DNA of 64,000 nt from Psychromicrobium silvestre (GTDB lineage Bacteria > Actinomycetota > Actinomycetes > Actinomycetales > Micrococcaceae), in the NCBI RefSeq assembly GCF_013408295.1, contig NZ_JACBYQ010000001.1, positions 930,001 to 994,000 of the forward strand, given 5' to 3'. Every line of letters begins with the position of its first letter. Positions within the stretch are counted from its first letter, which is position 1. A model generated the notes under the pieces. The model had not been told where the DNA came from and searched no databases. It saw nothing but the letters and a program-made list of their open reading frames with translations. Of this stretch, positions 1 to 10,049 are shown one piece after another. Position numbers and translations under genes: made by a program.

Positions 1-10
1 ATCGGATGCA

Positions 11-44
11 CCATTGGGGCGTGGCCGCGGCCACGCCCCAATGG
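11..44. terminator. 34-bp perfect palindrome, probable terminator of an upstream gene
   Basis: Both 17-base arms (CCATTGGGGCGTGGCCG and its complement) match without a mismatch and meet at a GCGC-type centre with no loop beyond the central bases. A modest T-containing stretch follows at 45-64 (ttttcgt). No gene lies between the window start and 169, so this is probably the transcription terminator of a gene just outside the window. A protein-binding palindrome is the alternative. Confidence 0.5.
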
Positions 45-168
45 CGTTCTTGGACCATATTTTCGTAAGGGATTTCTGTGAGTTGGTTGTCTCTCGGCTG
101 CTCGACGGTTTACTGTATGTTGTATTGACTATCGTTTGGGTAAAATTCTCGGCGAGTGAGAGAACAAC

Positions 169-456
169 ATGTCCGATCTGCTAACGAGTACCGCATTCTT
201 CGAATCCCGTGCGAAGACTGTTCTCGGGGTGTCGGGGGATCTCACTGCTGCCGTCGCCATTCCCGTGATGGACGCCGGTACCGGCGGTTTCGCTCACGCT
301 GTGGAGGCTGTGAACTCGGCGTTGAAGGATCAGATCGCCGAGGCTCAGGAGCTGTTCTATGCAGCGGCACAGGGCATCCGGTCTGCAGCCCAGTCCTTCA
401 CTGCTGCGGATCAATCCTTGGCTGGCAAGCTTCCGCACGGGGTGACTTTATCGTGA
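169..456 (+). CDS. small helical protein, possible type VII secretion (EspC/WXG100-like) component
   Basis: A 95-residue, alanine-rich, mostly helical protein with no signal peptide or membrane segment. Near the C-terminus it carries FTAAD, which resembles the YxxxD/E-type export signal of type VII (ESX) substrates, but no WXG motif is visible, so it is closer to the EspC-like group than to classical WXG100 proteins. The ATG follows a weak purine-rich GAGAGAAC. The stop overlaps the GTG start of the calpain-like gene (positions 453-456), so the two are translationally coupled. Likely role, by inference: secretion partner or chaperone for the downstream effector. The family assignment is tentative. 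Confidence 0.55.
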   Translation: MSDLLTSTAFFESRAKTVLGVSGDLTAAVAIPVMDAGTGGFAHAVEAVNSALKDQIAEAQELFYAAAQGIRSAAQSFTAADQSLAGKLPHGVTLS

Positions 457-2186
457 GCCGGAAGAGCGCTTACAGCGCCGGGGAGTGGAATCAGGCCGGT
501 GGTGATCCGTGTCCCGGAGATCCGCAGAGCATCACGAGTGTCGGTACGTTCTGGAAAACTCAGACGAGCACCTATCAAGGCTACGCGGACCAGATGAAGT
601 CCCTGGTCAGCACCGATGGTTCAGCAGGTCTCACCGTAGAGGCAACGCTCGGTCTATTGACCTCGCTAGCTCGCTTCCTGGAGTCATCGATCAAGGACTT
701 CACCACACTCTCCGGGGTGTGTTCGGAATGCGGGCTCTGGTTGAAGGGCTTACAAGACCGCTCTGAATCGGAGCTCGGAGACTTCCTGGCTGCAAAACAG
801 AAAACGAACCAGATTCAGCAAGTCATCAACGACCCGTCTCAAATGTCCATGCCGGGCATGGATTCCCTTATTCAAGGGCATCTGGAAGACGCGCATGCTG
901 CCCGCGATATCGCAAGCAGGGCTCTGGAACAGATCCGTACCGAATACACCGAAGGTATGAGCGGCTACGGTGCCCGCTATGTGCTCCGCCCAGTCAGCGA
1001 ACGCGCCCGTATCGCGGGTTTGGATGGTGCTGTAGTTTCCGGCAATCCGGTGTTGAATCAGATGCTTGCCGGACTGGCGCCTGTGTTCGCACGGTTCGAG
1101 GTAGACCAGAGCCGTACCAATGACCTGCTGGGCAAAATCAAAGGTGCTGGTGGGGTTAACGCGGTGGGGTATTTATTTGGCGCCTTGTCGTGGATGGGTC
1201 CAGGCGTCTACAGCCAGGCGGAGTGGCGGGCGGCTATCGCCGGGCTCAGCGACGACGATCTGAAACAGTTCAACGACTTTCTGACCAATAATGGTGGCGA
1301 TGGGCCGATGATCATGGCCAATCAACTCTTCAATGCCGCCTCTGCCGTGGACGTGGACCGGTTGCACCAATTTATGCCGGCCCTGGAACCCGGTTCAAAA
1401 GGCGACGGCTGGATCAAACCACCTATCGACCTCTCCCAGCGCTTCCAACTCAAAGACGTCCATCAAGGAGCGGCGGATGACTGCTGGTTCAATGCTGGCA
1501 TCGGTGCGATCGCCGGAACCAGACCAGGTTTCCTTGAAAAGAACATTCGACAAAACCCCAACGGCACCTACACAGTGACTTTCTATAAGGACGACAAGCC
1601 CTTCGAAACCACGGTCAGTGGCTACCTGCCTTACCAAAACTTCAAAGGGAGAAAGATCCCTTATTACTCCTATGGTGAGGACGGTCAAGAGAACAAGGGT
1701 TGGAATTGGGCTTCAGTGTTTGAGAAGGCGCGGGCTGCTCAGCCCGGATCTGGCACTTATGACAGTCTCAGTGGTTTCTCGTCAGCCTTCGGAAACAAAG
1801 GGGTCGCACCTGAAGGTGCCTTGGAACTACTCACCGGACAGGACGCAGACACAATCATCGTGAATGATCCCGCTCACGGCAACCACCTCGCACCCTTGTC
1901 ACCGACGGAAGAGCAGTTGAAGAAAGCAATAGACGACCACCAACCCATTGCTGCAACCCGATACACCGACGGCTTCCCCTGGGACCAAAACCCGGGTAAC
2001 CCCGCACTCGTCCCCTACCACGTCTACATCGTCACCGGCGTCCAGAACGGCAAAGTCACCCTCGCCAACCCCTGGGGACCAGACGGCGGCAACCTAAAAG
2101 GCACGAAGATCGAAGGAACAGTAACAATCTCGATAGACGAGTTCCGTTCGCGTTTCCGTGACCTGGCTATCGGGGCCAAGCCATGA
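453..2186 (+). CDS. calpain-like (C2 family) cysteine protease, putative secreted effector
   Basis: A 577-residue protein counted from the GTG at 453, chosen because it overlaps the previous stop and gives a sensible N-terminus. The N-terminal part (about 1-290) is helical with no signal peptide. The C-terminal part (about 320-577) is a calpain-type papain-fold protease: a Q-G-A-A-D-D-C-W-F block places the nucleophile at Cys344, His523 lies in PYHVYIVTG, and Asn539 lies in LANPWG. This is the Cys-His-Asn triad in the family's usual order. A long helical N-terminus joined to a C-terminal enzyme and preceded by a small helical protein is the architecture of type VII polymorphic toxins. Substrate and target cell are unknown. 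The gene overlaps the next one by 4 bases. Confidence 0.7.
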   Translation: MSRKSAYSAGEWNQAGGDPCPGDPQSITSVGTFWKTQTSTYQGYADQMKSLVSTDGSAGLTVEATLGLLTSLARFLESSIKDFTTLSGVCSECGLWLKGLQDRSESELGDFLAAKQKTNQIQQVINDPSQMSMPGMDSLIQGHLEDAHAARDIASRALEQIRTEYTEGMSGYGARYVLRPVSERARIAGLDGAVVSGNPVLNQMLAGLAPVFARFEVDQSRTNDLLGKIKGAGGVNAVGYLFGALSWMGPGVYSQAEWRAAIAGLSDDDLKQFNDFLTNNGGDGPMIMANQLFNAASAVDVDRLHQFMPALEPGSKGDGWIKPPIDLSQRFQLKDVHQGAADDCWFNAGIGAIAGTRPGFLEKNIRQNPNGTYTVTFYKDDKPFETTVSGYLPYQNFKGRKIPYYSYGEDGQENKGWNWASVFEKARAAQPGSGTYDSLSGFSSAFGNKGVAPEGALELLTGQDADTIIVNDPAHGNHLAPLSPTEEQLKKAIDDHQPIAATRYTDGFPWDQNPGNPALVPYHVYIVTGVQNGKVTLANPWGPDGGNLKGTKIEGTVTISIDEFRSRFRDLAIGAKP

Positions 2187-2827
2187 GCGGCACGACGGAG
2201 AATCTGCCCAAAGCTTCGGACATAAACACCACCGATACCGCAGCCACATCAAATTCCCAGCACAAATGGTCCGCACGGCGCCACTGGATAACCTGGGCCA
2301 GCCTTCTTGCCGGGCTGATCGTGATATCTGTTGCCGTGACAGGGTTCCCCTTGAACGCCTTCTGGCCAGCGCCCACTATTCCGGAGGCCAACGTAGTACT
2401 AACTAATCCCCCGCCAAAGCTATTCAGCTCGGCCCCACGGCTTGATTACCCCGGCGCAACCAGTGACACGAAAAAGGCTGGCTGGATTTACACACAGCCA
2501 AACTCTCTTTACGGCTACCACAGCGATCTCAAGACACTGAGTCTGGTATTGAATATCGAAATAGATCAGGCACCCTGGATCGAAGGATCACCCAACAAGG
2601 GAAAAGCTGTTCACCTTGAGCATGGCTTCAAGAACGCCCAGGAGGGGCATACCTACACCTACGGCCCGATCACGGTAAAGATCCTAAAATTCTGGAAACC
2701 ACCTTACCCTTGGTACGAGCCGCCTTGGCCGCCCTACCCCACCGATTACTACCAAGTGACCTTCGACGAAACCAAGATCACCTGGCCAGCTAACACGGCT
2801 TCCTGGCAAGCATCCGAAAGCGACTGA
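2183..2827 (+). CDS. single-pass membrane protein of unknown function (cassette partner of the calpain-like protease)
   Basis: A 214-residue protein whose start overlaps the protease stop (ATGA). Residues 1-33 are polar, about 34-55 form one hydrophobic helix (ITWASLLAGLIVISVAVTGF), and the remainder would be extracytoplasmic. It has a Pro/Tyr/Trp-rich stretch near residues 175-195 (PPYPWYEPPWPPYP). I do not recognise the family. Its place as the last gene of an overlapping effector cassette makes an immunity or accessory function plausible, but nothing in the sequence proves it. Confidence 0.6.
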   Translation: MSGTTENLPKASDINTTDTAATSNSQHKWSARRHWITWASLLAGLIVISVAVTGFPLNAFWPAPTIPEANVVLTNPPPKLFSSAPRLDYPGATSDTKKAGWIYTQPNSLYGYHSDLKTLSLVLNIEIDQAPWIEGSPNKGKAVHLEHGFKNAQEGHTYTYGPITVKILKFWKPPYPWYEPPWPPYPTDYYQVTFDETKITWPANTASWQASESD

Positions 2828-2857
2828 AAGAGTAAGGCAACTAAAAACAAGTAGATG

Positions 2858-2897
2858 AGCTAAAGCTGGCAGCCATCGATTCCAGCTAGTTTTAGCT
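2858..2897. terminator. inverted repeat between convergent genes
   Basis: Outer arms AGCTAAA / TTTAGCT and inner arms GCTGG / CCAGC pair with a 4-base bulge. The right arm reaches the stop codon of metG on the other strand. The position between two convergent genes suits a bidirectional terminator, although no long T run is present. Confidence 0.4.
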
Positions 2898-4445
2898 GTC
2901 GCTTGTTGACTCTTCGTAGCGCGGGAAGATCGGCTCCGGGGCCGGAAGCGAAGTCCCCGCCACCAGAACCATAGCGAAGGCACTAAAGTCGCGGGCGCCG
3001 TCGTCGTGCGAAACTCCCAAGGCATCCAGCAGCTTAGCTGCGGATTCCGGCATCACCGGCTGAAGCAGCAGGCCGACTCGACGCAGCACCTCCAGGGTCA
3101 CGTACAGCACGGTCTGCATCCGCTCCGGATCGGTTTTCCGCAGCACCCAGGGCTGCTGCTCGGCGAAGTAGGCATTGGTATCACCCAGCACGGTCCAGAT
3201 CGCCTCCAGGGCCCGGTGGAAGTCCTGCACCTCGAAATAGCCGCGGTTTAGTTCCAACAGCGCCTCGGCCTGATCAAGCAGAGCGGTATCGGCCGCACTG
3301 AATTCGCCAGCAGCGGGTACCTGGGAGTCGCAATTCTTAGCCACCATTGAGAGCGAACGCTGCGCCAGATTGCCCAGATTATTCGCCAGATCCGAGTTCT
3401 TCCGGCCAATAATCGCCTCATGGCTGTAGCTTCCATCCTGACCATAGGGCACCTCGCGGAGGAAGAAGAAACGCACCGCATCCAAGCCGTATTCGGCAAC
3501 CCAATCGGCCGGGGCAACCACATTGCCCAGCGACTTGGACATCTTCACCCCGTTATTGAACAAGAAGCCGTGGATCATCACCCGTTTGGGTAGCTCAATC
3601 CCCGCGCTCATCAGGAAAGCGGGCCAATAGACGGCGTGGAAGCGGGAGATGTCCTTGCCAATAATGTGCACATCAGCGGGCCAGTAACGCCACTTCTCCG
3701 AATTCTGATCGGGGAATCCGGCCCCGGTGAGATAGTTGGTCAGCGCGTCCACCCAGACGTACATGACATGCTTTTCGTTGCCGGGAACCGGAACACCCCA
3801 GTCAAAGGAAGTCCGGCTGATCGAGAGGTCTTGTAGCCCCGACTTCACGAAGCTAATCACTTCATTGAAGCGGTACCGAGGTGCCGCGAATTCTGGCTGC
3901 GCCTGATAGAGCGCCAGGAGCTTATCCTGGTACTGCGAAAGCCGGAAGAAATAGGACTCTTCTTCGGTCCAAGTAACCTCGGTTTCGGTCTCCTTGGAGT
4001 ACCGGATTCCATCCTCACGGAGCTCGGTTTCGTCCTCGTGGTAATAGGCCTCGTCGCGCACCGAGTACCAGCCGGTGTACTTATCCAGGTAGATATCGCC
4101 ATTGGCTTCCATCCGACGCCAGATCTCCTGCGAAGCCGCGTAATGATCCGCATCGGTGGTCCGCATGAAGCGGTCGTAGCTGCTGCCCACCAAATCGTGC
4201 ACCTCGCGGATCGCTTCGGAATTCCGATCCACCAATTCCTTGACCGGCAGACCTTCTTTTTCCGCGGTCTGCTGCATTTTCAGTCCGTGCTCATCGGTAC
4301 CCGACATGTAGAAGACATCGAAGCCGTCTAGGCGCTTGAAACGAGCCAGCGCGTCCGCGGAGACGTACTCATAGGCATGCCCGATATGTGCCACCCCATT
4401 GGGGTAGGTAATCGCGGTGGTCAGGTAGTAAGGAGTCTTGGTCAC
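2892..4445 (-). CDS. metG: methionine-tRNA ligase
   Basis: Charges tRNA-Met with methionine in the cytoplasm. It is a class I synthetase with the signature HIGH (HIGHAYEY near the N-terminus) and KMSKS ([12 protein letters not shown]). The connective peptide shows no CxxC zinc knuckle and there is no C-terminal EMAP/Trbp111 extension, so it is the short form of about 517 residues. The GTG at 4445 is chosen because the protein then begins with [16 protein letters not shown], the usual family start. An in-frame GTG at 4505, three bases after the regulator stop, would add a 20-residue extension. Neither start has a well-spaced ribosome site, so the start is uncertain. Confidence 0.93.
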   Translation of the reverse strand: MTKTPYYLTTAITYPNGVAHIGHAYEYVSADALARFKRLDGFDVFYMSGTDEHGLKMQQTAEKEGLPVKELVDRNSEAIREVHDLVGSSYDRFMRTTDADHYAASQEIWRRMEANGDIYLDKYTGWYSVRDEAYYHEDETELREDGIRYSKETETEVTWTEEESYFFRLSQYQDKLLALYQAQPEFAAPRYRFNEVISFVKSGLQDLSISRTSFDWGVPVPGNEKHVMYVWVDALTNYLTGAGFPDQNSEKWRYWPADVHIIGKDISRFHAVYWPAFLMSAGIELPKRVMIHGFLFNNGVKMSKSLGNVVAPADWVAEYGLDAVRFFFLREVPYGQDGSYSHEAIIGRKNSDLANNLGNLAQRSLSMVAKNCDSQVPAAGEFSAADTALLDQAEALLELNRGYFEVQDFHRALEAIWTVLGDTNAYFAEQQPWVLRKTDPERMQTVLYVTLEVLRRVGLLLQPVMPESAAKLLDALGVSHDDGARDFSAFAMVLVAGTSLPAPEPIFPRYEESTSDS

Positions 4446-4508
4446 CCCTTGAAAATACCGTCCGCCGGGTGGCTTAAGAAATCGTGACGGTTTTGAGCGG
4501 CTCACTAC

Positions 4509-5258
4509 TCAAGGACGCTCCCAGTCCAATCCGAAGTGCTGGTGCAGAGCATCGATTCCGCTGCTCGTGATTTTCAGTGCCCGGCTGCTCTGCCGTTGCA
4601 GGATCCAGCCCTGCTCCAGAAAACGCTCGAACAATCCCCGTCCCAGCTTTCCGGCCAAGTGATGGCTCTGCTCGGTCCAGTCGATGCAATAGCGGATCAA
4701 GGGTCGGCTGCCCGGTGCGAATTTCACCCCTAGTCTGCCAATGAACTCTTCGCCGGCTGGGGTGAGCTTGTAGTCGTGATCGTGTCCGTGGCTGGCAGGG
4801 CGATCGGTACCGCTCTTCAGCGGATCGTAGCTACCGTCGCCACCGCTAAGAAGCCCTTGATTGAGCATACTTTTCATCACCGAGACGCCCAGCCTGCCCG
4901 CCAAATGGTCGTAGCAGGTGCGAGCCAGGCTCAATTGTGCCGCTTTGGTGCCTTCGCGAAGCGAGCGGATCGGTCCCTCGGAGGCCAGTTCGGCAAGCTT
5001 CTCGATCACCTCGGCAACCTGTTGATTCGCCAAGCGATAATAGCGATTCCGGCCATGTTCGGCGACGGCAAGTAAGCCGCCGTCGCTGAGCTTACGGAGG
5101 TGACTACTCGCCGTCGAACGGCTAACTCCGGCCTCGCTAGCCAGCGTACTGGCGGGCAGTTCCTTGCCGGAGTGCAGTGCCATCAGAATGCGGCTGCGTG
5201 CCCGGTCGGCAAAAAGCTCGCCAACTCGGGATAGGTTCACTTCGCCTCTCACCACCAT
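4509..5258 (-). CDS. ArsR-type winged-helix transcriptional regulator
   Basis: A 249-residue regulator with an N-terminal ArsR-like winged helix (about residues 5-75: ARSRILMALHSGKELPAS, then ASEAGVSRSTASSHLRKLSD) and a long C-terminal region typical of the larger actinobacterial members. A His/Asp cluster (HGHDHD) lies in the middle. The ATG at 5258 overlaps the stop of the MFS gene (ATGA), so it is the second gene of a two-gene operon. It probably represses its own operon through the palindrome upstream of the transporter, in the usual exporter-regulator arrangement. The ligand is unknown. Confidence 0.85.
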   Translation of the reverse strand: MVVRGEVNLSRVGELFADRARSRILMALHSGKELPASTLASEAGVSRSTASSHLRKLSDGGLLAVAEHGRNRYYRLANQQVAEVIEKLAELASEGPIRSLREGTKAAQLSLARTCYDHLAGRLGVSVMKSMLNQGLLSGGDGSYDPLKSGTDRPASHGHDHDYKLTPAGEEFIGRLGVKFAPGSRPLIRYCIDWTEQSHHLAGKLGRGLFERFLEQGWILQRQSSRALKITSSGIDALHQHFGLDWERP

Positions 5259-6655
5259 CACCTCACTGTAACTCTGTGCTGCGCGGTTTCCCGGGAGACA
5301 GTGGCGAAGAAGGTACACACCAGGCCGAGGATAAAGCAGCCCGCCACAATCGCCATGAGTGGTGCCAGCACAGCGGTGCTCCCTGGGTGGCTGCCCAGCA
5401 CCGCACCCAGTACCGCAATACCAATGGCACCACCCATCTGCCGCGAGGTGTTGAGCACTCCGCTGGCCAGACCCCGATGTTCCTCCGGAGCCGAGTAGAG
5501 CGCTACCGAGGTCATGGCTGGCATCGCGAAGGAACAAAGTCCAAGAATCCCCATTCCCACCATGAGTAGTGGAATGGAGTTGCCGAGCCCCGCGAAGAGC
5601 ACCGTCAATGATCCGACAACTCCCGAGCCAAACCCCAGCATCATTGGCACCCGGGGGCCGAAACGCGCCGCCAAGAACCCGCTGGCTGGTGCACCGAAAC
5701 AGACCACGACGGCGAGTGGGAAGACCGCGAGGCCACTTGCCATTCCGGTCAGGCCCAGAACGCTCTGTAAGACCAAAGTGACAGAAAGCAGGGTGCCATA
5801 CAGACAGCAGTTAAAGAGGAATCCCACCCCAATGGCCCAGCTAAAGGATGGCGCCGAAAAAATGTTCAAGGGCAGCATGGCGCCAGGTCTGCGTTCCAGC
5901 CGGAAAAAGAAGAACCCGAGCACGACGGCGACCAACAGTAAGCAGAGGTAGAGTAACGGTTCGCCGTGGCCGGTTTCGATGATTCCGGCGGTCAAAGTTG
6001 CCAAAGTCAGCACGCCGAGTAAAGCACCTGCCAGGTCTAGGCGTCGGCTCTGTGGCGGCGACTCGGCCGCTAGCAGCCGAATGGCCAAGCCGATCAGCAA
6101 GGTGACCGGAAGATTGAGCCAGAAAATTGCCTGCCAGGAGAAATTGCTCAGTAACAGTCCACCGAGAAGCGGTCCAGCGGCGAAGCCGACGCTGGCCACC
6201 CCTCCCCATACTCCCAGCGCCCGTGCCCTGGCGGCAGGTGCCGGAAAGAGCTGACTGACCAGAGCTACCGAGGAAGGTAGTAGCACGGCAGCGCCGATGC
6301 CCTGGAAAACCCGTCCCGCGATCAGCCAGCCGAATTCGGGGGCCAGCGCACAAAGCACGGAGGCCAGGGCGAAGAGTAACAAGCCGCTCAAGCAGAGCTT
6401 CCGGTGCCCAATTCTGTCTCCGAGCGATCCGGCGGTCAGCATGAAGGCCGCCAGCGGCACGGTGTAACCGTCAATCACCCACTGCATGGCGCTCACATCG
6501 CCACCGAGATCGCTCCGAATAGAACCCAGTGCGATGGTGACAATCGAGGCATCCAATTGGATAAGCGCGAAAGCCAAGGAGAGGGCGACCAGAGCCATCC
6601 AGCGTTGCCGTGACGAAAAAAATGGCTTCTGTAGCACTGGCACTGCGGTTTGCAT
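5258..6655 (-). CDS. MFS multidrug-type exporter (DHA2 family)
   Basis: A 465-residue integral membrane protein with about 14 hydrophobic helices. Helix 1 carries the LDASIVTIAL motif, and the loop between helices 2 and 3 carries the MFS motif A (GSLGDRIGHRK). Both are typical of the 14-helix DHA2 drug:H+ antiporters. A ribosome site (AAGGAG) lies just before the ATG. It is co-transcribed with and overlaps the ArsR-type regulator, which suggests an inducible efflux pump. The substrate cannot be read from the sequence. Confidence 0.9.
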   Translation of the reverse strand: MQTAVPVLQKPFFSSRQRWMALVALSLAFALIQLDASIVTIALGSIRSDLGGDVSAMQWVIDGYTVPLAAFMLTAGSLGDRIGHRKLCLSGLLLFALASVLCALAPEFGWLIAGRVFQGIGAAVLLPSSVALVSQLFPAPAARARALGVWGGVASVGFAAGPLLGGLLLSNFSWQAIFWLNLPVTLLIGLAIRLLAAESPPQSRRLDLAGALLGVLTLATLTAGIIETGHGEPLLYLCLLLVAVVLGFFFFRLERRPGAMLPLNIFSAPSFSWAIGVGFLFNCCLYGTLLSVTLVLQSVLGLTGMASGLAVFPLAVVVCFGAPASGFLAARFGPRVPMMLGFGSGVVGSLTVLFAGLGNSIPLLMVGMGILGLCSFAMPAMTSVALYSAPEEHRGLASGVLNTSRQMGGAIGIAVLGAVLGSHPGSTAVLAPLMAIVAGCFILGLVCTFFATVSRETAQHRVTVR

Positions 6656-6697
6656 GGCGACTCCTTGAGCTGGCTTCTTTAGCCAGTCTGCCGCCGA

Positions 6698-6723
6698 AAT
6701 GATTCGATCACGGTCGAATCATT
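6698..6723. promoter_or_regulatory. perfect palindromic operator upstream of the MFS-ArsR operon
   Basis: Arms AATGATTCGA and TCGAATCATT (10 bases each, no mismatch) are separated by six bases. The site lies 43-68 bases upstream of the transporter start, where a promoter is expected. Its length and symmetry suit a dimeric ArsR-type winged-helix protein, and the operon's second gene encodes such a protein. The assignment is inference. Confidence 0.65.
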
Positions 6724-6742
6724 CCCTCCGCTGAGCGTAAGC

Positions 6743-8335
6743 TCAGTCCTCCAGGTCGACCTCGCGGGCGGTACTGGCATTGATGGATGCGCGTAGCTGA
6801 TCCAGTACCTGCTGGGGCACCGCACTGTCCACGGTGAGCAGGCAAAGTACCTGACCGCCGTCGGCCGCTCGGGAGACCTGCATTCCGGCAATGTTGATGC
6901 CCTTCTCGCCCAGGATTCCACCCACCGTGCCCACCACACCGGGTCGATCCTGGTAGATCAGCACAATCAGGTGATCGCTAATCGGGATTTCAACGTCGTA
7001 GCCGTTGACCCCCACCAGCTTCTCGATCTGCTTCGGTCCGGTCAAGGTACCCGCCACGGAGATCTGCGAACCGTCCGAAAGAGCACCGCGCAGGGTCAGC
7101 ACATTGCGGTAATCTTCCACTTCTTCGGTGGTAATCAGCCGCACGTTGATACCGCGTTGCTCGGCGAGGACCGGAGCGTTGACATAGGAAACCTGTTCGG
7201 AGACGACGTCGGTAAACACGCCTTTGAGCGCCGCTAGTTCGAGCGCTTTGACGTCCTTCGTGGCGATCTCGCCAGCCACCTCGACGTCGATCTGGGTCAC
7301 CGAAGCATGGGTCAGAGCGGTGAATACTCGGCCGAGCTTTTCGATTAGGGGGATGCCCGGGCGAACGTCCTTATCGATCACGCCTCCGGCGACGTTCACG
7401 GCGTCGGGCACCAATTCGCCCGCCAACGCGAGCCGCACAGATTTCGCCACCGAGATACCAGCCTTCTCCTGTGCCTCATCGGTTGAGGCGCCCAGGTGCG
7501 GGGTGACCACCACGTTGTCTAAGCCGAAGAAAGGCAGATCGGTGCTCGGCTCGCTCACAAAAACATCAATACCGGCCCCGGCGATCTCGCCGTCCTGCAG
7601 AGCCTGGTACAGGGCGGTCTCATCGATCAGCCCTCCCCTGGCCACGTTGATCACATAGGCGGTGTTCTTCATTTTCTTGAACGCCTCGGTGCTGATCATG
7701 CCGAGGGTCTCCGGCGTCTTGGGCATGTGGATGGTGATGAAATCTGACTGTTCCAGCAGTTCATCGAGGCTGACTAGCTGGACGCCCAGCTGAGCGGCCC
7801 GAGCGCTGGTCACGTAGGGATCGTAGGCCAAGATCTGAGTTTCGAAGGCTTGCAGCCGAGCGGTGATCAAAGCGCCGATCCGGCCCAGGCCAATAATGCC
7901 GACCTTCTTCTCGTACAGCTCTGTACCGGTGTACTTAGACCGCTTCCACTCCCCCGCCTTGAGTGCGGCGCTGGCCGCCGGAATGTGCCGAGCCAGACTC
8001 AAGATGTGGCCCACCGTGAGTTCCGCAGCGGAAACAATGTTCGACGTCGGTGCGTTCACCACCATCACACCGGCCTGGGTCGCAGCCTTGATGTCCACAT
8101 TGTCCAAGCCGACCCCGGCGCGGGCCACCACCTTGAGCTTTTTGGCGGCGGCAATAGCTTCGGCATCCACCTGGGTGGCCGAACGCACCAGAATGGCGTC
8201 GACATCGGCGATGGCAGCGAGCAGTTGGGACCGGTCAGCGCCGTCGGTATGCCGGATCTCAAAGTCCGGACCGAGCGCATCAATCGTTGCGGGTGAAAGT
8301 TCTTCGGCGAGCAGCACTACGGGCTTGGCGGTCAC
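6743..8335 (-). CDS. serA: D-3-phosphoglycerate dehydrogenase
   Basis: Catalyses the first step of serine synthesis (3-phosphoglycerate to 3-phosphohydroxypyruvate, NAD+). The protein has 530 residues, the long form: an NAD-binding domain with VGIIGLGRIGALI, a catalytic block VTPHLGAST carrying the His, an intervening substrate-binding domain, and a C-terminal ACT domain (about 455-530, DRPGVVGTVGGILGEKGINI) that normally senses serine. The GTG at 8335 is preferred because GAGGA lies about seven bases upstream and the protein then begins TAKPVVLLAEEL. An upstream TTG at 8356 has no support. It lies downstream of the ilvC terminator and is probably transcribed alone. Confidence 0.95.
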   Translation of the reverse strand: MTAKPVVLLAEELSPATIDALGPDFEIRHTDGADRSQLLAAIADVDAILVRSATQVDAEAIAAAKKLKVVARAGVGLDNVDIKAATQAGVMVVNAPTSNIVSAAELTVGHILSLARHIPAASAALKAGEWKRSKYTGTELYEKKVGIIGLGRIGALITARLQAFETQILAYDPYVTSARAAQLGVQLVSLDELLEQSDFITIHMPKTPETLGMISTEAFKKMKNTAYVINVARGGLIDETALYQALQDGEIAGAGIDVFVSEPSTDLPFFGLDNVVVTPHLGASTDEAQEKAGISVAKSVRLALAGELVPDAVNVAGGVIDKDVRPGIPLIEKLGRVFTALTHASVTQIDVEVAGEIATKDVKALELAALKGVFTDVVSEQVSYVNAPVLAEQRGINVRLITTEEVEDYRNVLTLRGALSDGSQISVAGTLTGPKQIEKLVGVNGYDVEIPISDHLIVLIYQDRPGVVGTVGGILGEKGINIAGMQVSRAADGGQVLCLLTVDSAVPQQVLDQLRASINASTAREVDLED

Positions 8336-8380
8336 AGGAGGTTCCTCAAAATTCAATTAGATCCGACAGCAAACTTCAAT

Positions 8381-8444
8381 GCGCGAGTGCACACTTAAAG
8401 CCTATGTTGCGTGAAGAACATGGGCGTTAAGTGTGCACTCGCGC
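8381..8444. terminator. long intergenic inverted repeat after ilvC
   Basis: Arms GCGCGAGTGCACACTTAA and its exact complement (18 bases each) flank a 28-base loop. The repeat begins 11 bases beyond the ilvC stop, so it can end the ilvBNC transcript before serA. Its design resembles the inverted repeats at 24759-24821 and 54308-54370, and it may be a member of a dispersed intergenic hairpin family. Confidence 0.6.
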
Positions 8445-8455
8445 GTAACAAAGGG

Positions 8456-10046
<1,591 letters not shown>

Positions 10047-10049
10047 CTT

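Noticed and set aside
156-452. N-terminal extension of the calpain-like protein in another frame of the small helical gene
   Set aside because: It is Cys/Gly/Arg-rich and reads as the shadow of the 169-456 gene; the GTG at 453 gives a clean coupled start.
5259-5537. Upstream extension of the ArsR-type regulator
   Set aside because: It overlaps the MFS coding region in a shadow frame; the ATG at 5258 overlaps the MFS stop and begins a normal regulator.
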